NCBI GenBank assembly: GCA_024690825.1
Contig: JAILOK010000058.1
Coordinates: 1 to 64,000 of the forward strand
DNA from: Lachnospiraceae bacterium
Lineage (GTDB): Bacteria; Bacillota; Clostridia; Lachnospirales; Lachnospiraceae
Reading direction: 5' to 3'
Length of the DNA stretch: 64,000 nucleotides
Shown in pieces: positions 9,471 to 19,200 of this stretch. How positions within the stretch are numbered: position 1 is the first letter of the stretch; every line of letters begins with the position of its first letter. A program made the position numbers and the translations under genes. The notes beneath the pieces are model-generated. The model was not told the DNA's origin. It did not search any database and saw only the letters and a program-made list of their open reading frames with translations.

Positions 9471-9878
9471 TCAATGGATATTTCCGTTATCTGTCCTAAA
9501 GTTTCCTGTATCACCGGTGTTGCTGTCGGCATACCCCTTTCCGTTTAATGAAAGCTCGGGCAGGCCGTCTTTCTTTCCTTTTTCGATCACAGAAAGCGGA
9601 TCCTCGTCCGTATGAAACGATGCCACGCCAAGCGAAAATTCCACCAGCTCTATTCCGTATTTATCCGCTATTTCTTCTGCCTCTTTTTCACTTCCGGCAA
9701 GGCATATCAGTTCCCTGCCTGCAACTATATTATCATACGATACTCCGCCGGAAATATCCACAACCTTCATATCTTCTCCTTCCTGTGTCAAAGTTCCCGT
9801 CTGTCCGCAGCCTGCCGGGGCAGACATCAAAACTATCACCACAGCAGCAGTTATCATCCGTATATATCCCGATCTCAT
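9471..9878 (-). CDS. Lipoprotein resembling a free subtilase propeptide
   Basis: A 135-residue predicted lipoprotein. The signal sequence MRSGYIRMITAAVVIVLMSAPAGC ends in a lipobox, Cys24. The mature part has a segment (EAEEIADKYGIELVEFSLG then VASF) that lines up with the region before the catalytic domain of both flanking subtilases (EAKEIADSYGAELIHFAHG then VAAI in the 10147 gene). This is the expected place of an inhibitor/chaperone propeptide. There is no catalytic domain. The ATG at 9878 follows CGGAGGATC, which decides the start over upstream in-frame codons back to 10022. It is first in a two-gene operon with the 6114-9428 protease. A membrane-anchored inhibitor or folding helper for the proteases is an inference. 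Confidence 0.7.
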   Translation of the reverse strand: MRSGYIRMITAAVVIVLMSAPAGCGQTGTLTQEGEDMKVVDISGGVSYDNIVAGRELICLAGSEKEAEEIADKYGIELVEFSLGVASFHTDEDPLSVIEKGKKDGLPELSLNGKGYADSNTGDTGNFRTDNGNIH

Positions 9879-9933
9879 ATCTTTGATCCTCCGGGCAAGT
9901 GCTTTCCCGTTCCCCTTAAACAGACATGACAAT

Positions 9934-9962
9934 ATTATAGCAGATAAATTTCTTTCAAAATA
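9934..9962 (-). promoter_or_regulatory. Extended -10 promoter for the lipoprotein-protease operon
   Basis: The minus strand has TGCTATAAT (extended -10) with a weak TATTTT 17 bases upstream. It lies about 60 bases before the ATG at 9878. Confidence 0.55.
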
Positions 9963-10038
9963 CTGCATTTTTTGATATCGGACGATAAATCTGAAATATG
10001 ATTTCACCCCCGATATTTTCACCTGTGAAAACGAACTA

Positions 10039-10067
10039 TTAATAAAAGTTATTTCTTATGTTATAGT
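10039..10067 (+). promoter_or_regulatory. Possible promoter for the rightward subtilase
   Basis: TTAATA, a 17-base spacer and TATAGT lie about 80 bases before the ATG at 10147. The match is modest. The 9879-10146 interval is the divergent control region of the two protease units and contains no other gene. Confidence 0.3.
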
Positions 10068-10146
10068 ATATGGGTATGAGCGGATGCAAATGACCATATA
10101 TATTTAAGATTTTGAATTCGTAGTATAACCGGAAAAGGAGAGGATC

Positions 10147-13100
10147 ATGAAGAATTTCAGGACGAAGAAACTGCTGGCGGTGATTCTGGCCGTGGTGCTG
10201 GTAACGCTTCAGAGCGGACCCGCATTTGCAACGGAAGGCGCTCAAAACGAAGTACAGGAGACTGTACAGACTGAGACAGGCACACAAACCCCTGCCGCTT
10301 CGGAAACGCAGGAGGGAGAACAGGCGGATACGGGAGATGCCGCCAAGCCTGCAAAGGAAGAGACACAGATCAGCGAAAACGAAACAGTTTTGCCGGAAGA
10401 AAGCACGGTTCCTTCGGGAGAGGAAATAACGGTTTCGGAAAACACGGAAACACCCGCAGATGAGATATCAGAGCCTGCAGAAGAGACAGTTTCCGAAGAT
10501 GTCATACCGGAAGAGGAAACAGCTGAGCCTGTTGAGCCCGAGACCGTGTCCGAGGATTCGGCTTCGGGAAATGCCGTTATCAACGGATTTCTGTCAGAGC
10601 TTACGACTGAGCAGATAAAGAATGCGGAATTCCTTAAGGAAGATATCAAAGAGCTCGAAAGCCTTGAACCCGAAGAGGACTATGTTCCAAACGAGGCAAC
10701 CTTCCTTGCGGATACCGAAGAAGAAGCAAAAGAAATCGCAGATAGCTATGGAGCAGAGCTTATACACTTTGCACACGGCGTTGCTGCGATCGCCTGGTCC
10801 GACAAGACAGTTGATGAGGCCTTTAAGGATGTAGTAAAGAATGTCGAAGATGTAAAAAAGGCCGAAGAATATATTTCTTCGGATGAAAACGGACAGCTTC
10901 CCTTATCGTCATTAAAAGCCGCCAACGAAGAACTCTATAACACAGTATCCAGGATCAATATCAAAGAAATCCCGGACAAGCGTGTTGAGCCCAATTATAT
11001 CGCTCATATATGCGCGGTAGATCCTTCAAATGATCCGATCTATGCAAAAACCAAAAGCACCTCCGACACGAGCGGACAGTGGTTCCATTTATCCATCAGT
11101 TCAGCCAATGCCTGGGCGGCAGGCGCTGACGGAACCGGGGTCACGGTGGCCGTCATCGATACCGGTATCGATACCTCCAATAATGACCTGTCAGGCAATC
11201 ATATAGAGGCGCTTTATTCCAGCAAGAGCTTCAAGTCCGGCGAAGATGATAATGGTCACGGAACTCACTGTGCCGGTATAGTGGCGGCGCTTGACAACGA
11301 CCTGGGAGGACTCGGCGTTGCGCCTAATGCAAAGATAATATCGATCAAAGCCGGAAACTACAGGGGCAGTCTGCCTAATACCGATATCAATGAGGCGATA
11401 CGGATAGCGATAGATAAAAATGTGGATATCATCTCCATGAGCTTCGGCGGAGGCTCCACGGATGCTACCGAAGCCCTTCTTAAGGAGGCTACAAGCAAAG
11501 GCATAACCTGTATTGCCGCCGCAGGAAATGAGCACACAAATGATGAGGCTTATCCTGCAGCCTATAGCTGCACTCTTGCTGTCGGTGCCTATGATCCCGG
11601 TGATGACGAGAAGCTTGCCAGCTATTCCAATTGGGGAGGCTGGGTTGATGTGGCAGCTCCGGGAACTGATATTTATGCCACAATGCCCGATGATCCTAGT
11701 GTATGGTTGAGAGATGGTGATCCAAGTGGACCTGCATTCAGAAACCAGATTACAGAGGGGTGCTCCTATGCAAAACTTAACGGTACTTCGATGGCAACTC
11801 CCGCAGTGGCCGGAATAGCAGCCCTTATAAAGAGCGTTCATAAAGATTATTCTCCTGCCCAGGTAAAGATGGCCATAAGAAATTCCGATCCGAAAAAAGT
11901 ATATAAATATAACTCCAATGTTGTATATCGCGGAGTTAACGCATATGCAGCTCTTACCGCTCCTACTGACGAATTAATTGATCCGGACGAGGTGGAGGAT
12001 GACAGGATAGCCCCTGCTGTCGAACAGCCAAATAAAGCAACTATGGAGCTTGGAGTGGGTCCTGCCATAAGTGTAGCCCAGGGCAAAAGTGTTAAGATGG
12101 GTGCCGTAGTGCTTCCGTCCACCACCACAAAGATCAGATACACGGTCAGCGGAGATTCCTCCATAACCGTGACCAAAAAAGGTCTGATAAAGGTTTCAAA
12201 AACAGCTGCCGTAGGCACTACCGCAACAGTCACTGCAACCTGCGGACTGCTCTCAGCCTCCACAAAGGTCACGGTCACAGCATCCCCGACTGCGGGAGAC
12301 TTCACTCTGACAAAGAGTCACGAAGATGATCTTTCGGTCGCCACGGGCATCGGAAAGAATTCCGTGGACATAACCGTCACGGGAGGAGATCCCAATATGG
12401 TCTACCGCTTCACTGTGTCGAGCAAAAAGGTGGCACTCTTTTCAAATAAATCCACCACGATCTCAGCAAAAGGCGGCGAAAAGGTAACACTGCTTGCCGC
12501 AGGCAACGGCAAGGCGACGGTTACGGCCTATGCAACGGACGGCTCAGGAAAGAAAGCTTCCGTCAAGGTGAAATGTATGACACCTCTTACAGATGCGATG
12601 ATCAAATATGCAAAGGCTCCGATCACAGGTCCCGTAAACATGGCCGTTGGAGGAAAGCTCAAACTGAAGCCTGCCGCCGTTGGTACAAAAGCCTCAAAGG
12701 TCACTGGAAAGACCATTTATACCTGGAGTGGACCTTATGTAAGCAAAAAGGGCGTGGTTCATCCGGATGCCAACGCCAAGGATCAGAGTTTTACGGTAAC
12801 ACTTACTGCCGTTAACAATGGTATATCTAAAAGCACGAATGTTACTATTAATGTTAAAAAGGAAAAAAAGATCAAATTGCTGGGATATATGCAACAATCT
12901 TATTATGGGTATATATACTATAACGGATCAACGGTTGATAAGGCCAGCAAAGGAGAAAAATTAGACATTTATTCAATGCCTGATTTCAGCAGTCACAGTG
13001 TATACGGGCCCTACGGTTTTACCAGGCTCGGTCGAAATCCTGCCGGAGAAAAATACTCTACTAATGACGGAGATTACGCTGTATCCGTTTCCGGAGGCAA

Positions 13101-13236
13101 GAAGATCAAGGTATACAGTTACGGACCTTATGGTGTCAAGACCTTCAAAGCACTGAAAAAAGGAACCTATACGGTAACATATACCGCTTTGGACGGTTCC
13201 GGAAAGAAATTCAGGAGAAGAATAAAAGTAAAATAA
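10147..13236 (+). CDS. Secreted subtilisin-like serine protease (S8), second copy
   Basis: A 1029-residue exported protease. The signal peptide LLAVILAVVLVTLQSGPAFA is cut near residue 28. Residues 30-145 are an acidic linker with repeated SENE, TVSE and VSEDS motifs. A propeptide-like segment at about 175-235 contains the EIADSYGAELIHF stretch shared with the lipoprotein at 9471. The triad is Asp338 (VAVIDTG), His371 (GHGTHCAGI) and Ser548 (NGTSMATP), with Asn461 as likely oxyanion residue. Three or so Big_2-like units follow, with DGSGKK turns, the last one at the very C-terminus. AAAAGGAGAGGATC gives a strong ribosome binding site. It is divergent from the first subtilase unit and homologous to it, so a local duplication followed by inversion is possible. 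It ends at a good terminator. Confidence 0.92.
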   Translation: MKNFRTKKLLAVILAVVLVTLQSGPAFATEGAQNEVQETVQTETGTQTPAASETQEGEQADTGDAAKPAKEETQISENETVLPEESTVPSGEEITVSENTETPADEISEPAEETVSEDVIPEEETAEPVEPETVSEDSASGNAVINGFLSELTTEQIKNAEFLKEDIKELESLEPEEDYVPNEATFLADTEEEAKEIADSYGAELIHFAHGVAAIAWSDKTVDEAFKDVVKNVEDVKKAEEYISSDENGQLPLSSLKAANEELYNTVSRINIKEIPDKRVEPNYIAHICAVDPSNDPIYAKTKSTSDTSGQWFHLSISSANAWAAGADGTGVTVAVIDTGIDTSNNDLSGNHIEALYSSKSFKSGEDDNGHGTHCAGIVAALDNDLGGLGVAPNAKIISIKAGNYRGSLPNTDINEAIRIAIDKNVDIISMSFGGGSTDATEALLKEATSKGITCIAAAGNEHTNDEAYPAAYSCTLAVGAYDPGDDEKLASYSNWGGWVDVAAPGTDIYATMPDDPSVWLRDGDPSGPAFRNQITEGCSYAKLNGTSMATPAVAGIAALIKSVHKDYSPAQVKMAIRNSDPKKVYKYNSNVVYRGVNAYAALTAPTDELIDPDEVEDDRIAPAVEQPNKATMELGVGPAISVAQGKSVKMGAVVLPSTTTKIRYTVSGDSSITVTKKGLIKVSKTAAVGTTATVTATCGLLSASTKVTVTASPTAGDFTLTKSHEDDLSVATGIGKNSVDITVTGGDPNMVYRFTVSSKKVALFSNKSTTISAKGGEKVTLLAAGNGKATVTAYATDGSGKKASVKVKCMTPLTDAMIKYAKAPITGPVNMAVGGKLKLKPAAVGTKASKVTGKTIYTWSGPYVSKKGVVHPDANAKDQSFTVTLTAVNNGISKSTNVTINVKKEKKIKLLGYMQQSYYGYIYYNGSTVDKASKGEKLDIYSMPDFSSHSVYGPYGFTRLGRNPAGEKYSTNDGDYAVSVSGGKKIKVYSYGPYGVKTFKALKKGTYTVTYTALDGSGKKFRRRIKVK

Positions 13237-13247
13237 AACAATTCATA

Positions 13248-13282
13248 AAGGCACCCCGGATAAAATTTCAGGGTGCCTTTTT
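13248..13282 (+). terminator. Rho-independent terminator of the second subtilase
   Basis: AAGGCACCC pairs with GGGTGCCTT around an AT-rich loop and is followed by a T run. Confidence 0.92.
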
Positions 13283-13302
13283 ATGACATTTGTGAAATTC
13301 AT

Positions 13303-13388
13303 CCAACATTTTTAGAGCCATTTCCGAATGATTTCCAACATTTTTAGAGCCATTTCCGGATGATTTCCAACATTTTTAGAGCCATTTG
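13303..13388. repeat. Three tandem 32-base repeats
   Basis: Units begin at 13303, 13335 and 13367 with CCAACATTTTTAGAGCCATT. The first two are full length and differ at one base (GAATG versus GGATG); the third runs about 21 bases before diverging. There are no spacers, so it is not a CRISPR array. They end 34 bases before the start of the GH3 gene, in the place of its promoter, and may be stacked binding sites. Confidence 0.85.
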
Positions 13389-13421
13389 CATATCCGGCGA
13401 AAAAATATTAGCATATTTCCC

Positions 13422-14804
13422 ATGAACAAAAAGAGTGAAAAGCACAAAAAAATAGTCAGGCAGAGGCTGCTCAGCGCAGTGATCACGCTGCTGATCCTCG
13501 GCATCATCTCGACAGGCATTTATTATGGCGCCCGGGTGATGCTGTTAAAGGTCAATGAGCGGCGTGAAAAGGAAAATGCGGCAAAGGCCGCGGCGGTTTC
13601 TGTTGAAGAAAAAACTAAAGAGCCGGAGGAGACCGTACCTGAGGAAGTTGAAGAGGACTGGTATGTTTCCGAAAACGAGGTATCGGAAAACAGCATCGAT
13701 GATAATGCCGATACTGTTTCGGGGCCGCAGGTTTCGGCCAAGGAGCAGGCAGTGATCGATTTTATCGAGGGCATGACCCTTGATCAGAAGATCTGCCAGC
13801 TTTTCATAGTAAAGCCCGAGGATCTGACAGGCGTTGACAATGTGACGGCTGCGCGTGATGCGACGCGGGAAGCACTTGAAAAATTCCCTGTCGGCGGGAT
13901 CATCTATTTCAGCGAAAATCTCGTCGACCCTGATCAGGTTAAGGAACTTTTGGATAATACAAACGGCTACGGACAGGAGGTAAATTCTCTCCCTCTCTTT
14001 TTATGCATAGATGAAGAAAACGGGAGCCTATCCCGCTTTGCCTCAAATGATAAATTTGATATACCGCTCTTTCCCTCCATGTGGGACATGGCTCTTTCGG
14101 AAAACGCCGCGTCCGCCGTATATAATGCAGGCTTTGAAACCGGAAAATACTTAAAGGAATTCGGCTTTAATGTTAATCTGGCACCCGTGTCGGATGTGGT
14201 GACCTCAAGCGAAAATTCCGCTATCGGCACACGCTCCTTCGGAAGTGTCCCCGAGGATACCGCCAGGCTTTCATGGCAGTATGCATCGGGTCTTGATGAC
14301 AGCGGTGTCATCCCCTGCTTTAAGCATTATCCCGGACTTGGCGAAACGGAAACAGATACCCATTTGGGTCTGGCATCGAGCAGAAAGACCTTAAAGGAAC
14401 TTAAGGATTCGGATCTTGTACCCTTTGAAAATGCCGTCACATCCGGAGCGCAGATGATCATGGCAGGGCATATCTCCTGTCCTTTGGTAACAGGCGATGA
14501 TACGCCGGCATCTCTTTCCGATGTGATGATAAACCAGGTACTCCGTGAAGATCTTGGATTTGAAGGCATTGTGATCACCGATTCACTTCAGATGAATTCA
14601 GTCACGGATAATTACACCTGCCCCGACGCTGTTAAACTTGCCGTAAAGGCAGGTGCCGATATCCTCCTCATGCCCGAAGATCTTGAAGCCGCCGTTAACT
14701 CACTGAAGGATGCAGTAAGAAACGGTGAAATACCGGAAGAGCGGATCGATGAATCGCTTTTCCGGATCCTCCGTGTCAAATATTCGCGTCTATCCACGCA
14801 GTAA
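13422..14804 (+). CDS. Membrane-anchored GH3 beta-N-acetylhexosaminidase (NagZ-like)
   Basis: A GH3 enzyme of 460 residues likely cutting N-acetylglucosamine from peptidoglycan fragments or related glycans. An N-terminal uncleaved anchor (LLSAVITLLILGIISTGIYY) is followed by a charged linker with VSENEVSEN. The catalytic domain has the family signature KHYPG (about 301-305) with TDTHLG, and ITDSLQM holding the candidate nucleophile Asp387. I take the ATG at 13422 (MNKKSEKHKK), which gives a normal anchor; a TTG at 13386 is possible. Neither has a clear ribosome binding site, which is unusual here and suggests a weakly or specially translated message. The 3' end overlaps the convergent trxA by 29 bases. 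Confidence 0.85.
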   Translation: MNKKSEKHKKIVRQRLLSAVITLLILGIISTGIYYGARVMLLKVNERREKENAAKAAAVSVEEKTKEPEETVPEEVEEDWYVSENEVSENSIDDNADTVSGPQVSAKEQAVIDFIEGMTLDQKICQLFIVKPEDLTGVDNVTAARDATREALEKFPVGGIIYFSENLVDPDQVKELLDNTNGYGQEVNSLPLFLCIDEENGSLSRFASNDKFDIPLFPSMWDMALSENAASAVYNAGFETGKYLKEFGFNVNLAPVSDVVTSSENSAIGTRSFGSVPEDTARLSWQYASGLDDSGVIPCFKHYPGLGETETDTHLGLASSRKTLKELKDSDLVPFENAVTSGAQMIMAGHISCPLVTGDDTPASLSDVMINQVLREDLGFEGIVITDSLQMNSVTDNYTCPDAVKLAVKAGADILLMPEDLEAAVNSLKDAVRNGEIPEERIDESLFRILRVKYSRLSTQ

Positions 14805-15087
14805 GCGCCTCTGCCGGTTTGAAGCCCACGCTGTCGCTTACCTTTTCTCCCTTTTTGAAGAAAATGAGGTTCGGGATGCTGCTTATCCCGTAGGATGCGG
14901 CGATCTCCTGGTTTTCATCCACATCCATATTAAAAAATGACACCTTTCCCTCATACTGCGCCGAAATCTCTTCGAGAACAGGCGCCATCATCTTGCACGG
15001 ACCGCACCATGCAGCTGAAAAATCCACCACTGCCGCATCCGCGTTCTTCACCTCATCAAACTGCGCTGCATTGATCACTTTTACCAT
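14776..15087 (-). CDS. trxA: Thioredoxin
   Basis: A 103-residue classical thioredoxin with the redox motif WCGPC in SAAWCGPCKMMAP and the cis-proline loop GISSIPNLIFF. It reduces protein disulfides in the cytoplasm. AAAGGAGGTTAAGTC precedes the ATG. It lies downstream of a thioredoxin-reductase-like gene in the same direction, separated by a 162-base palindromic element, so the two probably work as a pair. Its stop lies inside the 3' end of the convergent GH3 gene. Confidence 0.95.
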   Translation of the reverse strand: MVKVINAAQFDEVKNADAAVVDFSAAWCGPCKMMAPVLEEISAQYEGKVSFFNMDVDENQEIAASYGISSIPNLIFFKKGEKVSDSVGFKPAEALTAWIDANI

Positions 15088-15127
15088 GACTTAACCTCCT
15101 TTATTTTGAATTGATCAAAGAATTTGG

Positions 15128-15289
15128 GGTACCGGAGAAATATATGTATTTACGAACAATCAGCCGGCGATTCTTAACAAAGCGTGCGTTCTGTGGCGGA
15201 GCCCGTTTTGATAGCGACGCCTGCTACAGAACGTGCGATGAGTTTAGAATCGTCCGAGCCGTTCGTAATACATATATTTCGCCGGTACC
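15128..15289. mobile_element. MITE-like long imperfect palindrome between trxB-like and trxA
   Basis: The element starts with GGTACCGGAGAAATATATG and ends with the near-exact inverse (CATATATTTCGCCGGTACC). Pairing continues inward through TACGAAC, CGATTCT and GTTCTGT-type blocks for about 75 bases per arm, leaving a short centre near 15205-15215. It has no ORF. Terminal inverted repeats without a transposase fit a miniature inverted-repeat element. As RNA it would form one long hairpin that could separate the messages of the two genes. No clear target duplication was seen. Confidence 0.7.
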
Positions 15290-15298
15290 GTAAATAGT

Positions 15299-16153
15299 TC
15301 ACCCAAGATACTCCACTGCGGAAAGCGCCGCAACATTTCCCTCTCCCGCGGATTTGATATACTGATACGGCTTTCCTGTGATGTCGCCGCAGGCAAAAAG
15401 TCCTTTGATGTTTGTCCTCATCTGTCTGTCGACCACGATGTGGGGCCCGTCCGTTGCAAGTCCCGGGATGAGCGCTCCCGGAGATACGCTTTCTCTTAAT
15501 ACAAAGATCCCGTCCGTCTCAAAAACTGTTCCCTGCGCCGTAGTCAGCACCATCTTCGGGCCCTCTCTTTTAACCGAGGCCGGAACCTCCTTTATCACCT
15601 TTACATTATCCGCAGGATCTGAGGGTTCACCGTTATATACGGGAAAATATATGACCTTTCGCGCCACCTCTGAAAGGAAGGCCGCTTCCTTTTCCTCTTC
15701 CTTCCCGTAGCCTAAAACGATCACATCCTTTCCCCTGTACAGAGGAGCATCGCAGGTTGCACAGTAGCTTACGCCGCTTCCGACCAAAGGCTCCTCGCCG
15801 TCAAGCATCTTCCCCGGCATCACCCCCGTCGCCGCGATGACTGACAGTGCCTCATAGGTTTCCCCCGAGGTCTGAAGGGAAAAATATTTCCCCATGGCAT
15901 AGATGTTTACAACCTTCACATCCGTGATCTCTATTTCCATCTGCTTCAGATGACCGGACAAAGCCTTTGCCAGATCTTCACCCTTCACCTTCGGAAATCC
16001 CGGGTAATTATTGATCTCGTGAGCCTGTCTCATCTTTTTGGTCAGATCCCTGTCGCCGATGAGCAGCACTTTCTTATTTCTGATCTTTGCGGTTATCGCG
16101 GCGCTTACCCCCGCAGGGCCCGTACCTACCACCGCCACATCATACCGTTCCAT
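15299..16153 (-). CDS. Thioredoxin-reductase-like flavoprotein with an altered NAD(P)H motif
   Basis: A 284-residue flavoprotein. The FAD-binding GTGPAGVSAAI (residues 10-20), the redox pair CATC in SYCATCDAPLY and the C-terminal FACGDITG are typical of low-Mr thioredoxin reductase. The second nucleotide-binding motif is VLGYGKEEEKEAAFL instead of the usual GGGxSAxEEA, and the following HRR stretch that reads the NADPH phosphate is missing. This resembles clostridial ferredoxin- or flavin-dependent thioredoxin reductases that do not use NADPH. AGGAGGTTTCAT gives the start. With trxA downstream it forms a thioredoxin system, probably fed by another electron donor (inference). Confidence 0.8.
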   Translation of the reverse strand: MERYDVAVVGTGPAGVSAAITAKIRNKKVLLIGDRDLTKKMRQAHEINNYPGFPKVKGEDLAKALSGHLKQMEIEITDVKVVNIYAMGKYFSLQTSGETYEALSVIAATGVMPGKMLDGEEPLVGSGVSYCATCDAPLYRGKDVIVLGYGKEEEKEAAFLSEVARKVIYFPVYNGEPSDPADNVKVIKEVPASVKREGPKMVLTTAQGTVFETDGIFVLRESVSPGALIPGLATDGPHIVVDRQMRTNIKGLFACGDITGKPYQYIKSAGEGNVAALSAVEYLG

Positions 16154-16219
16154 ATGAAACCTCCTGATGATTAAATAAAACTACCGAATGGGCCGCAGAC
16201 TACATTCTAACCGATATTT

Positions 16220-19200
16220 TCATTTGATCCGTATCGTCGTCGTCACAGTCACCGGATTTACATTCTGCGCCTGGTCAACAAGTGTGACCAGAAACTTAAC
16301 ACTGTAGGTCCCGTTTTTGATCGAAGTATCCGAAAGCCTCAAAATCCCTTCAAACCTGCGCACCGAGCCGTTCTTTGCATTTGTCCCTTCAAAAGAAAAA
16401 TACTGCCCGGTCCTATTATCCTTTAATACCACATTTTTGATCACGGTATTATGCGGCGTGCCGCCCTTGCTTATTATGGCGATGTTGCGGCTGACGCTTG
16501 TTGCGCGGGTCATCGTCGCTTTCTTCAGATTGCAGTAGATCTTTGCCGGTTTCTGAACAGGCTTTACTTTTATCTCCTTACTTATCACCGCACCGTTATC
16601 CATGGTAAGACGAAGTACGGTCCTGTAGTTTTCCTTGCTGTCAAGCGTTGCTTGCTCCTTTGCGCTTATCACAATGAGGCCTGTGTCCGATGTCACAACC
16701 TTCCTGTCCGGAGTGATATCGCCCTTTTCGAGGAGAGAAATATCAAAGAGCGCGGCTGCATCCGCATTTTCGATCACGGCTGTCTTTATATTCCCGCAGC
16801 CGGTATTTACAACCGACGGTTTTAATTTTACACAGGATGTGACCCTGCTCACTATATTGATCGTACCCGATTTCTTAAATCCCAGGGCCGACGGCAGGTC
16901 CTTATCCGTGACCTTGACCGTAAATTTCAAAGCCTTTAACGGGTACATCTGTCCGTCAGACCCCCTGTATGAGGGCGTAAGCTTCAGCGTATATTTTCCG
17001 GGATCGGGACCCGCCCCCATGCTTGCAACTGACAAAACTCCGTCCTTATAAGCCGCATAGAGCGATGAACCGAGCACCTCTTCCGTCCTGTCATTTGCGG
17101 CCTCTATCTTAACATCGGTATCCATGCAGTAACTTTCGGTCCTTATTACTTTGATATCAAGCGTCCCCTTCTCTTTCGGAACATTCGTATTTACTGTGGC
17201 AGTATTTTTAATAAACGATACCGTGGGCTTAGCTGCTTCCTTTGCCGTCAGGGTAAGCGCCACATCCTTTGACCACAGGGCTGAGGAGAGCGCCACTTCC
17301 TTTTTCCCCGGCTCAAATGAAGCGGTCTTTTTGAATAAAAGCCTGCTTCCCGCAGCATCCACGGTGCATGAAAGACCCGGATCCGTGCAGGCTGCCGTTG
17401 TGTCCGCAGGAAGTACTACGGGATTTTTGTCCTTATCAAGGAGTACGGAATATGCCATGTCACAGCCTTCGTAAAATACCGCATTTTTTGCGGTTATCGA
17501 AGGTTTTGCATATTTTTTCAAAACCTCCGTGCTTATGTTTATATTCACATCTCCCTTTATGCCTTCACCCGAAACGGATGCAAAATACTTTTTATATACA
17601 GCCTTGGAATTGCCCGCATTACGGTTTACGGTCTTTAATGTCAGTATCCCGTTTTCAAATGAGGCTAAAGCAAAATACGGATCTCCCGCCGCATTCTCCT
17701 TTGTCTTGTCACGGTCCGTTATCCCCGTGATGTCAAAATTGGATGTTACCTTAAACTTCGCATATCCCGCATATTCATCATCGGAATAAAAGAGATTCGG
17801 CTTTGTTATCTGTGTCAGCGTAACCGAAGGCGTAAATTTCGTGACCTCATCCCTGGGTATCGCATCGGGATCCTTCGCATCCGAAAATACAGGGATCTTG
17901 AATACAAACGCATTCTTCAGGGCGCCTGCGCTTTTGTACTGATTATACGTAGTCGCCGACTCGGTATAGGGAGCCATGACATTCTGCATGTACTGATGCG
18001 TATAGAGAGGATCGATCAGGTCCCATTTCTCAAGATAGCCCGTATCCTGTCCGACGCTGATGTAGTTATTGCCCAGGAATCCCGCGCCGCCGTTTAAGGA
18101 TTTGTATCTTGTGGTCCATCCCTGCTCTCTGGCATAGGTGAGCCCGTTTTTCAATATCTCTTCGGCCGTCTTTCCTGATGCCTTTATGTTGAAATAATTA
18201 TACAGACCCTCATAGCCGGGATATGTTCCCGATATCATCTGGGAAGTGCCGTTTACTCCCTGCTCAAGCCTGACTCTTGATGCCAGGTGGTACGGGCTTA
18301 GCGACCGGCTCTTTCCTATCTCCATGAAAGCGTCCGCATAGGTCCTTGACTTCGAATCTCCCGGTATCGTGCCGCTCATGAAGGTATTGTTTAAGATACT
18401 CTGAACTCCGTCTTTTGTATGGTATTTTGAATTATAGCCAAGCTGCTCGAACATGAAGACATGTCCCTCGTCAAAGAAATTGACGGGATTCATGTAATAT
18501 CTTATCGCCTGCTTTGAAGCATAGAACCAGTACCCGCTCGAATCCGCCTCACCTTCTTTGTAGGAATCGGGCGCAGACTTCGGTATCCAGTTCCTGTTCC
18601 TGTCGGCATATTCACCGTTCACCGCATCATCAAGCGTCGTCACCGAATGAGTCTGCGGCACGAACACCCAGTTGGGGTGCGAAGTGTGAAGAGATGAAAG
18701 CTTGTCACGGTAGGATGCCGGAAAATCATCAAAGGACTGGTCGGCCTGTGTTTCCAGAACTGTATTTGAAAATATGCTCCCGGATCCGGTTGACATAATT
18801 CTAAGACTGTTTCCTTCCGTTTCTTCCGCTCCGTTCTCCCATTCGCCAAATCCCGCATCCGTACATACAAAGCTTTGTCTCTTAACATATCCCCTGCATT
18901 CCCTGCCGTCGATGAAGGATGTGACCTCAAACCACAGATCCTGCCCGTTTGTGACGCCCTTTTGTAATAAGACCGTATCTGCCGAGTAAAGCTTTGCAGC
19001 CGTTTCCGATGCTTCATCCGGTGACTTTTTCAGGTCACAGGTATCACAGTTGAAAATGACTCCATAAACGGTTCCCAAAGAAAGAACCTCATTCAAAGCC
19101 GCGATTTCTTCTTCCGGATCCGCTGCCGGATTTCCCGACGCTGCCTCTTCGGAGGATACGGTCATATCGGAAGATACTGTTCCGTCCGAAGACACTGTTT

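Noticed and set aside
13303-13388. Tandem repeats as a CRISPR array
   Set aside because: Units are directly adjacent with no spacers and no cas genes are nearby.
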